From Chlorobaculum thiosulfatiphilum (GTDB taxonomy: Bacteria; Bacteroidota; Chlorobiia; Chlorobiales; Chlorobiaceae): a DNA stretch of 64,000 bases. Positions 27,671 through 36,573 of this stretch are shown piece by piece (the first letter of the stretch is position 1; every line of letters starts with the position of its first letter). The stretch lies in contig NZ_VDCH01000001.1 in assembly GCF_006265165.1 (NCBI RefSeq), forward strand, positions 248,001 through 312,000. Reading direction: 5' to 3'. Position numbers and translations under genes: made by a program. The notes under the pieces are model-generated. The model worked only from the letters and a program-made list of their open reading frames with translations. It made no database searches and was not told where the DNA came from.

Positions 27671-28183
27671 TCAACGGCACAGCTCTCTCGCATCTGTCAC
27701 CCGAGTTGTAGCGTCTGAATCGAGGACAGGTACAACTCTGAATCCATACTGATTCTCCAACTTTACCCACTGAGGTTTTGTGAGCGCTCCATTACTGACT
27801 ATCACCGCTTTTTCAAGCACTGTTGAAGTACCTGGGTATGACTTGAATGCTTCCACAATCTGACGATATTCAGGACGATTGCCTCGGACATAAGCGATCT
27901 GCTTGAATGCGTGCTCAATATCAGTCCCTTTCAGCTCCACCAGAATAACGCACTTTTTCGAGGAGCCCTTTTTCCAGAGAAACAGGCCCTCGCATTTCGT
28001 GGTTTTCTTGTCCCTGAAAACGCAGCCATCCAGAACCAGTGCGACCCCTTCTTCCTCACTTTTGAGAGTCAACCGGATTTTCTTCCCATTTTCTTGAAAT
28101 GCCAATTTACCATCGCATAAACAATGAGGAACCACCCTTTCTTTACAAACGCAACGTTCATAACCAGCTACTGATATTGTCAT
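27671..28183 (-). CDS. small protein with PD-(D/E)XK-like ELK motif, partner of the adjacent ATPase
   Basis: This is a 170-aa protein. The N-terminal 40 residues hold several cysteines (C12, C14, C21, C23). The centre reads CEGLFLWKKGSSKKCVILVE, then LKG: an acidic residue before a strand, then a strand ending in E-x-K. This is the pattern of the PD-(D/E)XK nuclease core, followed by a helix with HAFKQIAY. The C-terminal half is unrecognised. Its ATG overlaps the stop of the upstream ATPase gene in an ATGA, so the two are translationally coupled. Pairing of an ABC-type ATPase with a small nuclease-like protein is common in anti-phage systems. That role is inferred, and the nuclease fold is a motif-level call only. 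Confidence 0.62.
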   Translation of the reverse strand: MTISVAGYERCVCKERVVPHCLCDGKLAFQENGKKIRLTLKSEEEGVALVLDGCVFRDKKTTKCEGLFLWKKGSSKKCVILVELKGTDIEHAFKQIAYVRGNRPEYRQIVEAFKSYPGTSTVLEKAVIVSNGALTKPQWVKLENQYGFRVVPVLDSDATTRVTDARELCR

Positions 28184-29406
28184 TGAATCTCTCCCAACTC
28201 GATATCGCGCATCCGATCAAAAAGCATTGTCAATTGGTTAAATGGCTCGATCAGGCGATCATCCAGAAGACCGAGTTCGGTATCCATCAACGGCTCGACG
28301 CCTTCCGTTCCTCGCATGAAATATGCCGACGTATCTGCGGGATCGAGCGGAACAAGCTGCCTAATCTCTTCGCTTTCAATTGACAGGTTTCTGATCTGGT
28401 GACGTTTGAGATTGTTGTTTGCCGATTCTATGATATAAGGAGAGTGGGTTGTAACAATGAACTGGGTGTTCGGAAAGGTCTTCAGCAAGTCCCCGATGAC
28501 CCGCTGTTGCCATGACGGGTGCAGATGAAGGTCGATTTCATCAATCATCACAACAGCTTCAGCAGCAAGAGGATCATCGAGGTGGGGATTGGCCATAGCC
28601 ATACGTCGGCTCAGATCGATCACGACCGCAAGCAAGGTCTTGTAACCATCACTTAACTGCATAATATCAAGCAATTCATCCCCTTGCCTGACCACAAACC
28701 GCAAAGGATTGACTTCAATATGAGGTTCAGAAATATCCGGAAACATTCCGGCAATAGCCCGCCGCACAGTGTCGAGTTCTTTAAGGGTCACCTCAAAACT
28801 CTGCTCAGCCTGTTTATGACGAAATTCTTCATTTTCCTTGTTGTAAAACCAGATAAATGCCGATTTGAACGAAACGTGAGCCTCAAGGGCTCCCTGAAGC
28901 GCTTCAAGACGTTGGTGCGTTTTGGGAAAACCCTTTCTTGTGTATGGTGGATTAAGTAATGCCCGACTCACTCCGTAGAAAGCAAAAACCGGCAACAGAA
29001 ACTTTTCGTCTCTGTTGATCGGGTCGATCATTTCACCATCGACATATCGGTGAAGCTCTCGAACACCGCAGCCATCTGACGGCAACAACCGTGCAGTGTT
29101 TCTGCTTTTGTCCCGCTTTTGCATACGATCCCATTTCAATCCCTGAACAGTTTCAATTGAGATTCGACAATAGGGCGCTTTTTTGTTCTCGAACTGACGA
29201 ATTTCCTCGCCTGTTTTACTGAAAGCGCGACCGCTCACTTCAGGCAAATGAGTAAGAACGGATCCAAGAGTTATCGACAGCCCCTCCATGACAGAGGTCT
29301 TTCCGGAACCATTAGCACCACTTAACAATGTCAGACGACGTCCGAGATCAAGCTGAGCCTCTTCGATAATCCGAAAATTTTCAAGCCTTATGCTTTTAAG
29401 TATCAT
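28180..29406 (-). CDS. AAA/ABC-type ATPase of the OLD/PtuA-like kind (candidate defence ATPase)
   Basis: This is a 408-aa protein. The N-terminus MILKSIRLENFRIIEEAQLD leads into Walker A GANGSGKT (residues 30-37). An ABC-signature-like LSDGYKTLL lies at about 255-265, Walker B is MIDEIDLHLHP, and a switch histidine is in TTHSPYII. This is the RecF/SMC-related single-polypeptide ATPase layout used by OLD, PtuA, AbiL-type and retron effector ATPases. No TOPRIM domain is visible after the ATPase, so it is not a full OLD nuclease. The downstream gene, overlapping by four bases, could supply the nuclease. The region is less GC-rich than the housekeeping genes around it. Likely function: DNA-sensing ATPase of a two-gene defence unit (inference). 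Confidence 0.75.
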   Translation of the reverse strand: MILKSIRLENFRIIEEAQLDLGRRLTLLSGANGSGKTSVMEGLSITLGSVLTHLPEVSGRAFSKTGEEIRQFENKKAPYCRISIETVQGLKWDRMQKRDKSRNTARLLPSDGCGVRELHRYVDGEMIDPINRDEKFLLPVFAFYGVSRALLNPPYTRKGFPKTHQRLEALQGALEAHVSFKSAFIWFYNKENEEFRHKQAEQSFEVTLKELDTVRRAIAGMFPDISEPHIEVNPLRFVVRQGDELLDIMQLSDGYKTLLAVVIDLSRRMAMANPHLDDPLAAEAVVMIDEIDLHLHPSWQQRVIGDLLKTFPNTQFIVTTHSPYIIESANNNLKRHQIRNLSIESEEIRQLVPLDPADTSAYFMRGTEGVEPLMDTELGLLDDRLIEPFNQLTMLFDRMRDIELGEIQ

Positions 29407-29511
29407 GAACGGGTTATTTTGAAAAAGAAAACGATATGATTAAGGAATATGTGAAACTTGAAGAAAAGTACCATATCAATAGCTATCCCTGTTGTATCCA
29501 GCTTCATTGTT

Positions 29512-30210
29512 TCACCCCCTCTTCAGCCACGCCAAGCGCTGCTCCTCCGGCAAGCGCTCGATAGCGTAGCGTAGCATCGTGCGCGGCATAACCGTAGCAT
29601 ACCGGTCGAGGAAGGCTTCGAGCAGCGGTTGGTCGCGCTTGCCGACTTCTCGGAGCATCCAGCCGGTGGCTTTGTGGAGCAGCGATTCGGGGTCGCCGAG
29701 CAGGCGTTCGGCCAGGGCGATGGTGTCAGCGAAGTCGTTGCTGCGGATGAAGTGGAAGGTCGAGACGATGGCGATGCGCCGCTCCCAGAGGTTGGGCGAT
29801 TCAGCGAAGCGGTAAAGAAGCGAGCGGTCGCGGGAGTGGAGGTGGCGACCGACGATGTGCGGGCAGGTGACATCGACCAGGTCCCAGTTGTTGATGCGGT
29901 TGGTTCGTGAACAGTAGAAATCGTACAGCACTTCCCGGCCCGCTTCGTCCGACGCGCGGTAGCGCTCGATGAGCAGAAGCAGCGCGAGCATCCGGTCTTC
30001 GTGCCACGGCGAGTCGAGCAGCCCTGAGATCGTCTCGATGCCCGTGTGCCGGAACTCGCGGCAGAGCTTGCGAAGCACCGGCACACGGACGCCGCGAAAC
30101 CGGTCGCCTTCGCCATACTCGCCGGGGCCGGTCTTGAAAAAGCCCCGGAGAATCTCCGCCGTCGCCTCATCGGCGAGGGATTCGAGGCGGGTGCGGATGG
30201 TGGCGATCAT
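29512..30210 (-). CDS. AlkD-like DNA alkylation repair protein
   Basis: This is a 232-aa protein from the ATG at 30210. A longer frame to 30330 would include low-complexity tandem sequence and is not supported. It is rich in HEAT-type helical repeats with the family blocks RVPVLRKLCREF, SPWHEDRMLALLLL and NNWDLVD, and a C-terminal VMPRTMLRYAIERLP. AlkD enzymes excise N3- and N7-alkylpurines from DNA without base flipping. The NNWDLVD block contains the aromatic and acidic residues used for catalysis in the family. It lies 105 bases downstream of the ATPase start on the same strand. Confidence 0.87.
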   Translation of the reverse strand: MIATIRTRLESLADEATAEILRGFFKTGPGEYGEGDRFRGVRVPVLRKLCREFRHTGIETISGLLDSPWHEDRMLALLLLIERYRASDEAGREVLYDFYCSRTNRINNWDLVDVTCPHIVGRHLHSRDRSLLYRFAESPNLWERRIAIVSTFHFIRSNDFADTIALAERLLGDPESLLHKATGWMLREVGKRDQPLLEAFLDRYATVMPRTMLRYAIERLPEEQRLAWLKRG

Positions 30211-30242
30211 GGTGTTTTGCGTTATTTGCAAAGAATAGGTCG

Positions 30243-30280
30243 CATGGGACGAATGGGTCTTATGGGACACATGGGAGGAA
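30243..30280. repeat. short-period tgggac-type tandem repeat
   Basis: The sequence catgggacgaatgggtctta then tgggacacatgggagg contains four spaced atggg(ac) cores at 8-10 base steps, in the gap upstream of the AlkD-like gene. It resembles the gtccca array at 17806. Function unknown; it may be a slippage-prone repeat. Confidence 0.5.
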
Positions 30281-30370
30281 AAAATAACTGGCAATGTCCC
30301 GAAAAGGCGAACACGCAGGTTCACCCCCACGAAACCGTTTCATTCCCCGTCCGCGCTGTCCACGCCTCCC

Positions 30371-32278
30371 TCACGCCAGCTCGGCAAGCTCCGACCAGCG
30401 TTCCATGTCTTTATTGAGCTTTTCCTGAATTTTGTGCAGTTCGTCGCCCAATCTTTGCACGGCTTCGAAGTCGGAACCGGCGGCGGCGAGTTCTGCGTTT
30501 ATCGCTTCCTGCCGCTCTTCGGCTTCGGCGATGGCTACTTCGAGCTGCTCCAGTTCGCGCTTCTCGTTGCTGTTGAGCTTGCGCTGTTTCGGCGATGATG
30601 CCGGCTTTGATGCCGTTGGCGCAGGTTTTGCGACGGCTGGTGCTGGCTTTTTCTTCGCGGCTTGCTCTTCGGCGGCGGTTGCGGCCTTGATGTCGAGATA
30701 GACGCTGTAGTTGCCGGGGTAGCGCCGCACGATGCCGCCCTCCTCGAAGGCGAAAATGTGCTCGACGGTGCGGTCGAGGAAGTAGCGGTCGTGGCTCACC
30801 ACCACCAGGCAGCCGGGGAAGGTGTCGAGGTAGTCTTCGAGCACACGCAGGGTCGGGATGTCGAGGTCGTTGGTCGGCTCGTCGAGCAAGAGCACGTTCG
30901 GCGCTCCGATGAGCTGGCGCAAAAGATAGAGCCGCCGCCGTTCGCCGCCGGAGAGGTTGCCGATGGGGTTGTACTGCGCGGACGGGGCGAACAGGAAACG
31001 TTCGAGCATTTTGGCGGCGGAGACCAGCGTACCGTCCTTCGTTTTGATCTGCTCGGCCTCCTCCTTGATGTACTCGATCACCCGCTTGGAGTCGTCGAGG
31101 TGGCGGCTCTCCTGGTCGTAGTAGCCGATCCTGACCGTCGGGCCGACTTCGATGCGCCCGCTGTCGGGCTTGACGCGCCCGGCGATCATTTCGAGCAGCG
31201 TAGTTTTGCCGGAGCCGTTCGGGCCGATGATGCCGATGCGGTCGCCCTTTTCGAGCAGGTAATCGAACGAGCGGAGCAGCGTTTTGGAGTCGTAGGACTT
31301 CGACACGTCGTGGAACTCGACGATCTTGTTACCGAGCCGCTCCGCGCCGAAGCCGATCTCCATCTCCTGCTGCTTCTCCTTCCTGGGAGCATAGACCAGC
31401 GTTTCGGCTCGCTGCAACCGCGCCTTCTGCTTGGTGGTGCGAGCCTTCGCGCCGGTGCGCATCCATTCGAGTTCCTGCTTGGCGAGGGCGTTGCGCTTGC
31501 GCTCGTCGCGAACGGCCTGCTCCTCCTCTGCCGATTTCTGCACCAGGTAGCTGGCGTAGCCGCCGGTGTAGGTCAGCGCCGTGTGGCCGTCAAGCTCGAT
31601 CATGCGGGTGGCGACGCGGTCGAGAAAGTAGCGGTCGTGCGTAATCAGGATTACCGCACCGGCGTAGCGGCGGATGTAGTTTTCGAGCCACTCGACGCTG
31701 TCGGCATCGAGGTGGTTAGTCGGCTCGTCGAGAATCAGCGCGTCACTCGGCACCACCAGGGCGTGGGCGAGCGCCACGCGCTTGCGCTGGCCGCCGGAGA
31801 GTTCGCCCATCCTGGCCGTCAGGTCGTTCAGGCCGAGCTTGCCGAGCACCGACTTGGCGTTCGACTCCAGGTCCCACGCGCCGCTCACATCGAGTTCGTG
31901 CGACAGATGCGTCATCTTCTCGATGAGCTCCGTCTGATCGCCCTCCGCATGTTCGAGAGCCTGCAACGTGAGTTCATACTCGCAGATCAGCGCCATCACC
32001 TTGTCGCCTGACTTGAGCACCGCTTCGAGCACGGTGTCATCAGCGTCGTACGGCGAATCCTGCGGCAGATAGGAGATGCGCTTTTCGCGCGAAATCATCA
32101 CCCGCCCGGTATCGGGCGTCTCGCTCCCGGCCAGAATTTTCATCAGCGTACTCTTGCCGCTGCCGTTCGCGCCGATGATGCCAACCTTGTCGCGGTCATC
32201 GATGCCGAACGACACCTCCTCGAACAGTGTTTTCAATCCATACGTCTTGCCAATCCCCTCAACCGTCAGAAGCACCAT
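30371..32278 (-). CDS. uup: ABC-F family ATP-binding protein (Uup-like)
   Basis: This is a 635-aa protein with two ABC ATPase domains in one chain and no membrane segment. Domain 1 has Walker A GANGSGKST and signature LSGGQRKR; domain 2 has GPNGSGKTT and LSGGERRR. Each has a Walker B of the LILDEPTNHLD / LLDEPTNDLD form. A charged linker joins the domains, and residues about 545-635 form an Ala/Lys/Glu coiled coil after a Pro/Ala/Lys stretch. This C-terminal coiled coil and the overall length fit Uup rather than EttA or YbiT. ABC-F proteins act on ribosomes, and Uup also affects branched DNA. The start at 32278 is preceded by a TATATT box 32 bases upstream. The symbol is by architecture. Confidence 0.86.
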   Translation of the reverse strand: MVLLTVEGIGKTYGLKTLFEEVSFGIDDRDKVGIIGANGSGKSTLMKILAGSETPDTGRVMISREKRISYLPQDSPYDADDTVLEAVLKSGDKVMALICEYELTLQALEHAEGDQTELIEKMTHLSHELDVSGAWDLESNAKSVLGKLGLNDLTARMGELSGGQRKRVALAHALVVPSDALILDEPTNHLDADSVEWLENYIRRYAGAVILITHDRYFLDRVATRMIELDGHTALTYTGGYASYLVQKSAEEEQAVRDERKRNALAKQELEWMRTGAKARTTKQKARLQRAETLVYAPRKEKQQEMEIGFGAERLGNKIVEFHDVSKSYDSKTLLRSFDYLLEKGDRIGIIGPNGSGKTTLLEMIAGRVKPDSGRIEVGPTVRIGYYDQESRHLDDSKRVIEYIKEEAEQIKTKDGTLVSAAKMLERFLFAPSAQYNPIGNLSGGERRRLYLLRQLIGAPNVLLLDEPTNDLDIPTLRVLEDYLDTFPGCLVVVSHDRYFLDRTVEHIFAFEEGGIVRRYPGNYSVYLDIKAATAAEEQAAKKKPAPAVAKPAPTASKPASSPKQRKLNSNEKRELEQLEVAIAEAEERQEAINAELAAAGSDFEAVQRLGDELHKIQEKLNKDMERWSELAELA

Positions 32279-32506
32279 GCCGAATCCTGTTTATCGCTGA
32301 AAAAGCTGAAATATAGCCTATTACCGCCGGAACCCGCACCCCTCACACCTCGAAATCGAAATCGTAAAAACAGCTCACTGGAAAAAGATGGCCGGAACAT
32401 CATATCGATAACCAGATCAAGCGGGCTGGAACCGTGCCCCATTGCTGAAAACTGACAGAACTATAAGCAGTTGCGCTCGATTTCGATGACGATTTTCAAT
32501 CTGGAT

Positions 32507-32532
32507 AAAAAAAGCCCCGCGCGAAACGAGGC
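32507..32532 (-). terminator. intrinsic terminator after the 104-aa gene
   Basis: Read on the minus strand: gcctcg, a tttcgcg loop, cggggc, then a run of seven T. A six-pair stem (one G-U) followed by the T-run, 27 bases past the stop of the minus-strand gene that ends at 32560. Confidence 0.8.
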
Positions 32533-32559
32533 ATTCGGGAGTGATTTTCACAGCCGGGC

Positions 32560-32874
32560 TTACCTGCCTTCATGCTCGCCGGTGGGTTCCAGTTCGCTGG
32601 TGCCGACCATGCCGATTTTGCTGTTGTCGTTCAGGAAGAGATAGAGCGGTTTTTCCTCGCGCAAAATCGTCATCACGTCGTTGAACCTGCTCAGCGGAAA
32701 GTGAATCGACGGCTCCGGATAGCTCACGTTGGCCGGAACGTCGGCGCCATCCTTGAAAAAGATGATTCTCCCCACATACGCGCATTCTTTATAGACATAG
32801 ATAAGCGCTTCGTAGGGCTGGCCGCTGCAATACCAGAGTTTGTACGAGTCGAAATCAACCTGGATGGATGCCAT
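32560..32874 (-). CDS. conserved small hypothetical protein
   Basis: This is a 104-aa protein of unknown function. An aaaaaggagg Shine-Dalgarno sequence lies 6-8 bases before the ATG at 32874, which makes the start and the gene convincing. The sequence alternates beta strands and loops (SYKLWYCSGQPYEALIYVYK, later SIHFPLSRFNDVMTIL), with no signal peptide, membrane segment or Cys cluster. It has its own promoter space and a good terminator just downstream, so it is probably a single-gene unit. I recognise no family. Confidence 0.72.
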   Translation of the reverse strand: MASIQVDFDSYKLWYCSGQPYEALIYVYKECAYVGRIIFFKDGADVPANVSYPEPSIHFPLSRFNDVMTILREEKPLYLFLNDNSKIGMVGTSELEPTGEHEGR

Positions 32875-34253
32875 AGCAATCCTCCTTTTTCGTTGAATGC
32901 TGAAGTCTAAAAATACGACAAGAGACTCACATAGTTATGAAATATACATTAAAATAGTACTCTAAATTTTTCACATTATACTTTAATTCCGGCAAGGCGC
33001 AAGCCAGAGGGGAACCGCAAGCACGAAACAGTTACGGCAAATTACAGACAGCGACAGGCGTAATACCGGCCGCATCAGTATTCTGAAGCGTGGTTTATGT
33101 ATGGCAATGCGACAGGATTGCTCAATTGAAGATGAATCGCGCTCGGGACGAGCTTTAGCAGGAGAGAAGAATCATTTCTGGGAAATTTGCGTCTTATCCA
33201 CTGAGATAACTCGTTCAAAAAGGACAATCGAAGTGTTTTCAACATATTATTTTTGCGCCTCTCAATGCACAAGTTCCATCATTGATGCTACAACAGAAAT
33301 GCGAGGCTCACAAGATAACGACGAAATTATGGCGTCTTACCTGCCCGGAGAACAGAATACCAAAGAAGTTGCAACCAGCGAACATATACACCAACAGATA
33401 AGGCAAAGACACCATCTATACCATCATATTTTTCATCAGTCGCGCCATCTCAACCTATTGAAATGAAGGCAAAGAAATAATTGATCTGCTATACAGAATA
33501 TAGATATTCACAAAATCATTTCCTGAAATAATCGTAGTGCGAATCATATCTGAAATATTCCATAATAACAGGAAAGACAGTATACACGAATCAGTTACAA
33601 TCCAGCGATCCACGCAAAACAGAAACATCGCATATTTACGTCTGAACACAAAACCAGGAGTGGAGCCTGAAGTTCTCAGCAAACAATCTCCTTTGACCGG
33701 GATTGTGCAAAAGCACGAGTTTCATCCAAAAAAAGATAACCCGTTTGAAACGCATGTTCCAGACAAAACAAGCGACCGCTTCCCGAAAATGGAAAAAGCT
33801 CAAAAACAGGAAATAATCCCCTGAACGAGAACAAGGAACACGGCAAAATTATCAGAAAACTGAAGATCGATACCGACTGCCTCAAAAGGAAAATCCCTTA
33901 TAAGACCTTTATATGAAAGGGTTTGCATAATCACAAAAGAACATCCGAACATCAGCGCCCGTCGGCAGTGCGATCTGATGACGATTCACCGTTCAAGCTT
34001 CTATCACCAGCCGGGCATGAACTAAAAATACCGAATCTGAAACACGCATGGACAGTATATCCTGAAGCCTTGTACGGCATGTACCGTATGCGGGAATGGA
34101 TGCACCAGGCATCAGGAACATTACCTGAACCGCCGATGATGGAACTGAGCTCTGAAAAGACTTCGAGAAAGGCTCGACAAAAACAACGCCAAACAACGTC
34201 AAAAATCGCTCATATGTGCGATCAACGAAACGATTTACCATACAAAATAAACA
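32875..34253. other. 1.4-kb AT-rich stretch with no convincing gene
   Basis: Several short open frames exist (for example 33537-33824 and 33923-34276 on +, 33075-33272 on -). None has a recognisable protein pattern, good ribosome site or coherent codon use. It reads like decayed or foreign DNA, or long regulatory sequence. No tRNA-like fold or repeat array was seen by eye. Confidence 0.5.
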
Positions 34254-34397
34254 TCATACTCCAGTGGGCGCTTTAACGACCTCAAGCCCTTTAGACAAGT
34301 GTACTGCAAGTGGCGATTGCTTTACATATACCACCGCTGTCACCGTCAGAATCAATGAAAACAGATAGAGCCAGATTGTAATGAAATGCTTTTTCAT
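34254..34397 (-). CDS. 47-aa single-pass membrane protein
   Basis: A short frame with ATG at 34397 and TGA at 34254. The product starts MKKHFITIWLYLFSLILTVT, continues AVVYV, then KQ and a polar tail of about 20 residues. This gives two lysines, one hydrophobic helix (about residues 5-25) and a short soluble tail. The shape is that of a small inner-membrane protein or a signal-anchored peptide. No clear Shine-Dalgarno sequence is seen (gatctc precedes the ATG). It lies alone in an AT-rich region upstream of, and divergent from, the next + gene. Function unknown. The good helix and clean stop support it, but its size leaves doubt. Confidence 0.5.
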   Translation of the reverse strand: MKKHFITIWLYLFSLILTVTAVVYVKQSPLAVHLSKGLEVVKAPTGV

Positions 34398-34839
34398 GAG
34401 ATCATATGTTTTAGTTAATCGGAACGGAAGAAGCTATAAAAAAATCCATATAACAGCAACACCGGAACGCTTATTAACAATTGTTAAATAATAAATAAAT
34501 GCAACTTTTCAAAAAATTTTTTGAGCAACCATAAAACACCAATCAGCTTATTTAAAGAATATATATTATTACAATAAGCATCAGGCCCTTCACACACTCA
34601 AACTCAATACAGAAAATCCTGCGTAAAAAGTATATCCAGTTATCACTCATGACCCTGGAAGTGGCCTGATATTTCGATACTGCGCGGCAAGCAGTCGCCA
34701 GGCCGTAACCTGCTGAAAAATCCATTGCTGATACTTTTCAATTCTGAGGTATTTTGAATACCATTATTGAATGCACTTCGCCGGACAATTCCGGCCCCAC
34801 CAAACGGCGCTACGGCTCCGGAAAATCTTGCACAACGCG

Positions 34840-35397
34840 ATGGCAACATTCGAAGAAACGCTCGCCTGGACCGAAACTCCCCTTCCCGAAGCGCTGAAAA
34901 ACCTCAAGGGTGATGAGCAGGAGGCGCTCGTCCGTTACGTCAAAACGGTGGTTGACTCCAAAACCGATGGCTTCGACGAGCTTTACCGCGCCATCGGCTC
35001 GATCGTCCGGTTCATTCCGCACTTCATCGTCATTCCGCTCATGGTCGAGCACATCGTCCCGCAGATTTCGGCTGGCGTCTGCCGGACAATGGGCGTTGAC
35101 CAGGCGGTCAACTACGCCAACGATTTGCCGCTTGAATACTTCAGCGAGGTCTCGCGCCATCTGGACAACGACCTCATGGCTCGCATCCTCGAAAAAATGA
35201 AGCGCAACCAGGCCGAGAAGGTAATTCTCTTCGAGCTGCTGCACCACCGCTCGCACATGCTCGGCATCGCCGAACACCTCGACCGGAAAATGCTCGAATT
35301 CGTGGCCAAAAACCTCGACACCAACGGCTTCTCCGAGAGTGATCCGGAGCTGGCGGCGCACAAGGTGCTGATTGAAAAAATACGCGATCTGCGCTAA
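34840..35397 (+). CDS. helical hypothetical protein
   Basis: This is a 185-aa protein from the ATG at 34840; an in-frame ATG at 34771 would add 23 basic residues that look non-coding. The composition is mostly amphipathic helix, with a short hydrophobic stretch around residues 55-70 (FIPHFIVIPLMVEHIVP). The segments DLPLEYFSEVSRHLDNDLMA and RILEKM are reminiscent of the helical repeats in MgtE-N or flagellar FliG-like folds, but the match is too weak for a call. Codon use is GC-rich and like the core genome. There are no clear operon partners. Function unknown. Confidence 0.7.
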   Translation: MATFEETLAWTETPLPEALKNLKGDEQEALVRYVKTVVDSKTDGFDELYRAIGSIVRFIPHFIVIPLMVEHIVPQISAGVCRTMGVDQAVNYANDLPLEYFSEVSRHLDNDLMARILEKMKRNQAEKVILFELLHHRSHMLGIAEHLDRKMLEFVAKNLDTNGFSESDPELAAHKVLIEKIRDLR

Positions 35398-35623
35398 GCA
35401 AAAATAGCGGAGAAAATAACCGTCAACCGATAAACCTTTTGAGTGATATTCCTGGTTTAGTTTTTTCACTGATTGATGAAAGATTTTCCAGGTGACAGCG
35501 TCGCATTGTATGAAAATGGCGGAATTCGACGTCCCTGCACTTTGAGACCATCCTGATTCCGGCCATTGAAACTGTCTGTGACGCTAAAATCAAACTGTGA
35601 CGTTAAACTCAAAGAACCGACCC

Positions 35624-36517
35624 ATGAAAAAATCACTCTTTCTGGCCGGCGCCGGTGTTGCGGGACTGCTGCTCTGCACAACGCCCCCAAACGATGCCAA
35701 TGCTGAAGTCAATCTGAACATCAACCTTGGCGGACCTCTTTATGTCGATGACTACGGCCCTGATTTCATCTACCTCGACGATTACGGCTTCGCCGTCTCC
35801 TATGGCTGGGACTACGACGTCGTTCGTTATGGCGATTTTTACTTCATCTACCGCGACGGCGGATGGTTCCGCTCACGGTACTCGCGTGGTCCGTGGGCTC
35901 CGGTGAGATACCTGAGCCTGCCCTACCAGATCAGAAGACACCGTTGGGATGACATCAGGAGACGCCGCGACCGCGAATACCGGCGTCACGACAGGACTTA
36001 CTGGGACAGGCACTTCAGGGAGCAGAGAATTCGCGACAACCGTGACAGACCCGACAGAAGGCCAGATGGCAGACCGGACTTCAGGCCGGGTGACCGACCC
36101 GGCGGCAGACCCGATGGACGGCCCGATGGTAGGCCGGACTTCAGACCGGGTGACAGGCCCGGCGGCAGACCCGATGGACGGCCCGACGGCAGACCCGATG
36201 GACGGCCCGACGGTAGGCCCGATGGCAGACCAGACTTCAGGCCTGGTGACAAACCCGGCGGCAGGCCCGATGGACGGCCCGACGGTAGGCCCGATGGCAG
36301 ACCAGACTTCAGGCCTGGTGACAAACCCGGCGGCAGGCCAGACGGCAGACCGGACTTCAGACCTGGTGACCGACCCGATGGACGGCCCGACGGTAGGCCG
36401 GATGGCAGACCCGACGGCAGGCGTGACGGCGACAGAAAGGATAGAGATGGCAAGCCTGACGATAACAGAAATGACAGAGACGGCAGGCCTGATGGAAGAC
36501 CTGACGGCAGACCGTAA
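35624..36517 (+). CDS. exported protein with PDGR/DFRPGD low-complexity repeats
   Basis: This is a 297-aa protein from the ATG at 35624 (MKKSLFLAGAGVAGLLLC); the frame is open nine codons upstream. A signal peptide is followed by cleavage near ANA. Residues about 35-110 are a Tyr/Asp/Gly-rich beta domain (DYGFAVSYGWDYD, YFIYRDGGWFRSRYSRGPW) of a kind found in exported proteins of anaerobes. Residues about 110-145 are Arg-rich. From about residue 147 to the end are tandem PDGR and PDFRPGD(R/K)PGGR units. The repeats are highly charged, balanced between Arg and Asp, and probably disordered. A strong terminator follows. It may be a periplasmic or surface protein; function unknown. Confidence 0.8.
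   Translation: MKKSLFLAGAGVAGLLLCTTPPNDANAEVNLNINLGGPLYVDDYGPDFIYLDDYGFAVSYGWDYDVVRYGDFYFIYRDGGWFRSRYSRGPWAPVRYLSLPYQIRRHRWDDIRRRRDREYRRHDRTYWDRHFREQRIRDNRDRPDRRPDGRPDFRPGDRPGGRPDGRPDGRPDFRPGDRPGGRPDGRPDGRPDGRPDGRPDGRPDFRPGDKPGGRPDGRPDGRPDGRPDFRPGDKPGGRPDGRPDFRPGDRPDGRPDGRPDGRPDGRRDGDRKDRDGKPDDNRNDRDGRPDGRPDGRP
36055..36517 (+). repeat. coding tandem repeat (PDGR / PDFRPGDKPGGR units)
   Basis: A repeat of nested 12-base (cccgatggacgg-like) and roughly 60-75-base units lies inside the exported-protein gene. Near-identical copies, such as the gactt caggcctggtgacaaa stretch, occur twice, at about 36234-36256 and 36306-36328. The array keeps frame throughout. Its length is likely to vary between strains. 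Confidence 0.85.
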
Positions 36518-36536
36518 AACGTAAAAGCTCTAAACG

Positions 36537-36573
36537 AGGCTGTCTCGGGATCAAACCTGAGACAGCCTTTTTG
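36537..36573 (+). terminator. intrinsic terminator after the PDGR-repeat gene
   Basis: The arms aggctgtctc and gagacagcct pair perfectly around a short loop, followed by ttttt. It is 20 bases past the stop codon. Confidence 0.9.

Noticed and set aside
33537-34276. Two plus-strand frames in the AT-rich stretch
   Set aside because: No ribosome site, no family pattern and no coherent composition. Could be a decayed gene, but I cannot support one.
36055-36517. Possible CRISPR-like regular repeats
   Set aside because: Units are directly abutting, keep a reading frame and have no unique spacers.
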